From: Ptiloglossa arizonensis
Lineage: Eukaryota; Arthropoda; Insecta; Hymenoptera; Colletidae
Reading direction: 5' to 3'
DNA: 64,000 nucleotides
NCBI RefSeq assembly: GCF_051014685.1
Contig: NW_027478899.1
Location: 124,001 to 188,000, forward strand
The notes beneath the pieces are model-generated. The model was not told the DNA's origin, searched no databases, and saw only the letters and a list, made by a program, of their open reading frames with translations. The position numbers and the translations under genes are program-made. Shown here piece after piece: positions 61,573 through 64,000 of this stretch; positions within the stretch are counted from its first letter, which is position 1; each line of letters begins with the position of its first letter.

Positions 61573-62797
61573 GCAGTTCTGATGCTCGAAACGAATAACT
61601 AGAACGGCATAGGGGAAAAGTACGCATACCGTTGTAATCGGGCGAGTTTCTACGTTCAGATGCAACAGAAATTTTGCGGATTGGTCAATCCGTTCGCGAG
61701 ATATGGCAGTTTGGAGGTAAGAAACGCTTGAGAAACTCAAAATTTTCGCAGTTCTAATGCTCGAAACGAATAACTAGAACGGACTTGGGGAAACGTACGC
61801 ATACCGTTGTAATCGGGCGAGTTTCTACCTTCAGATGCAACAGAAATTTTGCGGATTGGTCAATCCGTTCGCGAGATATGGCAGTTTGGAGGTAAGAAAC
61901 GCTTGAGAAACTCAAAATTTTCCCAGTTCTGATGCTCGAAACGAATAACTAGAACGGCCTAGGGGAAAAGTACGCATACCGTTGTAAGCGGGCGAGTTTC
62001 TACTTTCAGATGCAAGAGAAATTTTGCGGATTAGTCAATCCGTTCGCGAGATATGGCAGTTTGGAGGTAAGAAACGCTTGAGAAACTCAAAATTTGCGCA
62101 GTTCTGATGCTCGACAAGCATAACTAGAACGGTCTAGGGGAAAAGTACGCATACCGTTGTAATCGGGCGACTTTCTACTTTCAGATGCAACAGAAATTTT
62201 GCGGATTGGTCAATCCGTTCGCGAGATATGGCAGTTTGGAGGTAAGAAACGCTTGAGAAACTCAAAATTTTCGCAGTTCTGATGCTCGAAACGAATAACT
62301 AGAACGGACTTGGGGAAACGTACGCATACCGTTGTAATCGGGCGAGTTTCTACTTTCAGATGCAACAGAAATTTTGCGGATTGGTCAATCCGTTCGCGAG
62401 ATATGGCAGTTTGGAGGCAAGAAACGGTCGAGAAATTCAAAATTATCACAGTTCTGATACTCGAAACGAATAACCAGAACGGCCTAGGGGAAAAGTACGC
62501 ATACCGTTGTAATCGGGCGAGTTTCTACTTTCAGATGCAACAGAAATTTTGCGGATTGGTCAATCCGTTCGCTAGATATGGCAGTTTGGAGGTAAGAAAC
62601 GCTTGAGAAACTCAACATTTTCGCAGTTCTGATGCTCGAAACGAATAACTAGAACGGCCTAGGGGAAAACTACCCATACCGTTGTAAGCGGGCGAGTTTC
62701 TACTTTCAGATGCAACAGAAATTTTGCGGATTGGTCAATCCGTTCGCGAGATATGGCAGTTTGGAAGTAAGAAACGCTTGAGAAACTCAAAATTTTC
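61573..62797 (+). repeat. 7-mer HOR unit 3 (1,225 bp, haplotype B)
   Basis: GTTCTAATGC is at 61751. The monomer order is the same as unit 2, including CTTGGGGAAACG (62273), GATACTC (62448) and AACTACCC (62623), and CGCTAGATATGG near 62570 is shared. Confidence 0.8.
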
Positions 62798-64000
62798 GCA
62801 GTTCTGATGCTCGACAAGCATAACTAGAACGGTCTAGGGGAAAAGTACGCATACCGCTGTAATCGGGCGAGTTTCTACTTTCAGATGCAACAGAAATTTT
62901 GCGGATTGGTCAATCCGTTCGCAAGATATGGCAGTTTGGAGGTAAGAAACGCTTGAGAAACTCAAAATTTTCGCAGTTCTAATGCTCGACACGAATAACT
63001 AGAACGTACTTGGGGAAACGTACGCATACCGTTGTAATCGGGCGAGTTTCTACCTTCAGATGCAACAGAAATTTTGCGGATTGGTCAATCCGTTCGCGAG
63101 ATATGGCAGTTTGGAGGTAAGAAACGCTTGAGAAACTCAAAATTTTCGCAGTTCTGATGCTCGAAACGAATAACTAGAACGGCCTAGGGGAAAAGTACGC
63201 ATACCGTTGTAAGCGGGCGAGTTTCTACTTTCAGATGCAACAGAAATTTTGCGGATTAGTCAATCCGTTCGCGAGATATGGCAGTTTGGACGTAAGAAAC
63301 GCTTGAGAAACTCAAAATTTTCGCAGTTCTGATGCTCGACAAGCATAACTAGAACGGTCTAGGGGAAAAGTACGCATACCGTTGTAATCGGGCGACTTTC
63401 TACTTTCAGATGCAACAGAAATTTTGCGGATTGGTCAATCCGTTCGCGAGATATGGCAGTTTGGAGGCAAGAAACGGTCGAGAAATTCAAAATTATCACA
63501 GTTCTGATACTCGAAACGAATAACCAGAGCGGCCTAGGGGAAAAGTACGCATACCGTTGTAATCGGGCGAGTTTCTACTTTCAGATGCAACAGAAATTTT
63601 GCGGATTGGTCAATCCGTTCGCGAGATATGGCAGTTTGGAGGTAAGAAACGCTTGAGAAACTCAACATTTTCGCAGTTCTGATGCTCGAAACGAATAACT
63701 AGAACGGCCAAGGGGAAAACTACACCTACCGTTGTAATCGGGCGAGTTTCTACTTTCAGATGCAACAGAAATTTTGCGGATTGGTCAATCCGTTCGCGAG
63801 ATATGGCAGTTTGGAAGTAAGAAACGCTTGAGAAACTCAAAATTTTCGCAGTTCTGATGCTCGAAACGAATAACTAGAACGGCCTAGGGGAAAACTACCC
63901 ATACCGTTGTAAGCGGGCGAGTTTCTACTTTCAGATGCAACAGAAATTTTGCGGATTGGTCAATCCGTTCGCGAGATATGGCAGTTTGGAAGTAAGAAAC
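62798..64000 (+). repeat. 7-mer HOR unit 4 (partial, mostly haplotype A)
   Basis: GTTCTAATGC is at 62976. GGACGTAAG, CCAGAGCGG (near 63526) and CCAAGGGG (near 63707) match unit 1 at an offset of exactly 3,675 bp (21 monomers). The final monomer (63848) is the AACTACCC type of haplotype B, so the last monomer is recombinant. The unit is cut 22 bp short by the end of the window. Confidence 0.75.

Larger units (their letters stand above)
1..64000 (+). repeat. 175-bp satellite DNA array, about 366 monomers, spans whole window
   Basis: The motif GCAGTTCTGATGCTCGA and its variants recur every 175 bp from the first to the last base, always in the same orientation. Most spacings are exactly 175; a recurrent subtype is 174 bp long. 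Landmarks such as TTCGCGAGATATGGCAG and CTTTCAGATGCAACAG can be followed in essentially every period. No base run outside the repeat was seen, and there is no inversion. A consensus-like monomer has 32 C and 44 G, which is 43% GC. Arrays of this size with nested higher-order periods are typical of eukaryotic centromeric or pericentromeric satellites; that chromosomal location is inference. I do not recognise the family. Both ends of the array lie outside the window. Confidence 0.98.

Noticed and set aside
2912..63840. Many open reading frames of 67-112 residues, mostly on the minus strand with recurring ISRERIDQSAKFLLHLKV-type peptides, and a plus-strand set of 67-112 residues.
   Set aside because: They are the same satellite read in a frame that happens to lack stops for about 240 bp. 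They recur at monomer spacing, overlap one another and lie on both strands over the same bases. Because 175 is 1 modulo 3, every long frame passes through all three phases and soon meets a stop. No domain, start context or codon pattern supports a protein.
1..64000. A CRISPR array, because of the regular repetition.
   Set aside because: The entire 175-bp period is repeated with high identity, with no unique spacers between short repeats and no cas genes.
1..64000. Tandem rRNA, tRNA or 5S gene cluster.
   Set aside because: I see no tRNA cloverleaf, no 5S or rRNA core motif and no internal A/B box promoter in the monomer.
1..64000. A protein-coding tandem repeat within a single giant gene.
   Set aside because: A 175-bp period cannot keep one reading frame and all frames contain stops in each three-monomer cycle.
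1..64000. Assigning the array to a named plant or animal satellite of similar length.
   Set aside because: Many unrelated families have 170-180 bp monomers. I could not match the sequence from memory to any of them, and length alone is not evidence.

Overview
The whole window is one uninterrupted tandem satellite array with a 175-bp monomer, about 366 head-to-tail copies in a single orientation. I see no unique sequence, transposon insertion, structural RNA gene or credible protein-coding gene, and the array runs off both ends. Kilobase-scale satellite organised in higher-order repeats (HORs) points to a eukaryotic chromosome, most plausibly a centromeric or pericentromeric block. I do not recognise the monomer as any named family, so I assign no species. 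A consensus-like monomer has 43% GC and 13 CpGs against about 8 expected, so CpG is enriched. This argues against long-term germline CpG methylation of the array.

Layout. 1-15955 is a mosaic of many monomer subtypes with local 2-, 3-, 8- and 13-monomer periodicities and four copies of a several-monomer cassette. 15956-20311 is repeated as 22603-26958 (offset 6,647 bp). The stretch between them (about 20351-22450) recurs at about 27873-29972 (offset 7,522 bp). 26959-33212 is a shuffled patchwork of the same blocks, including a 700-bp 4-mer tandem. 33213-41075 and 41259-49121 are an almost identical near-tandem pair of about 7.86 kb (offset 8,046 bp), each built from 15- and 16-monomer sub-units. 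49122-54475 is another patchwork containing a 350-bp dimer duplication. 54476-58850 is a clean 5-mer HOR (875 bp). 59123-64000 is a clean 7-mer HOR (1,225 bp) with two alternating haplotypes in an A-B-B-A order.

Monomer anatomy, numbered from the cAGTTCTGATGCTC side: an AvrII-like palindrome at 36-41, a weak CENP-B-box-like match at 55-71, an A/T tract at 97-103, a perfect 7-bp-stem dyad at 105-120, a nearly invariant block at 121-137, a 5-bp-stem dyad at 156-168 and a second A/T tract at 167-174. Subfamily-defining substitutions cluster in the first dyad and in the 140-175 segment, while 73-104 and 121-137 barely change.

The many 67-112-residue open frames on both strands are by-products of the repeat. 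The same short peptides recur at monomer spacing, overlap each other on both strands, and 175 is not a multiple of 3. The interest of the window lies in its nested amplification history and in the conserved and dyad elements of the monomer, not in genes.
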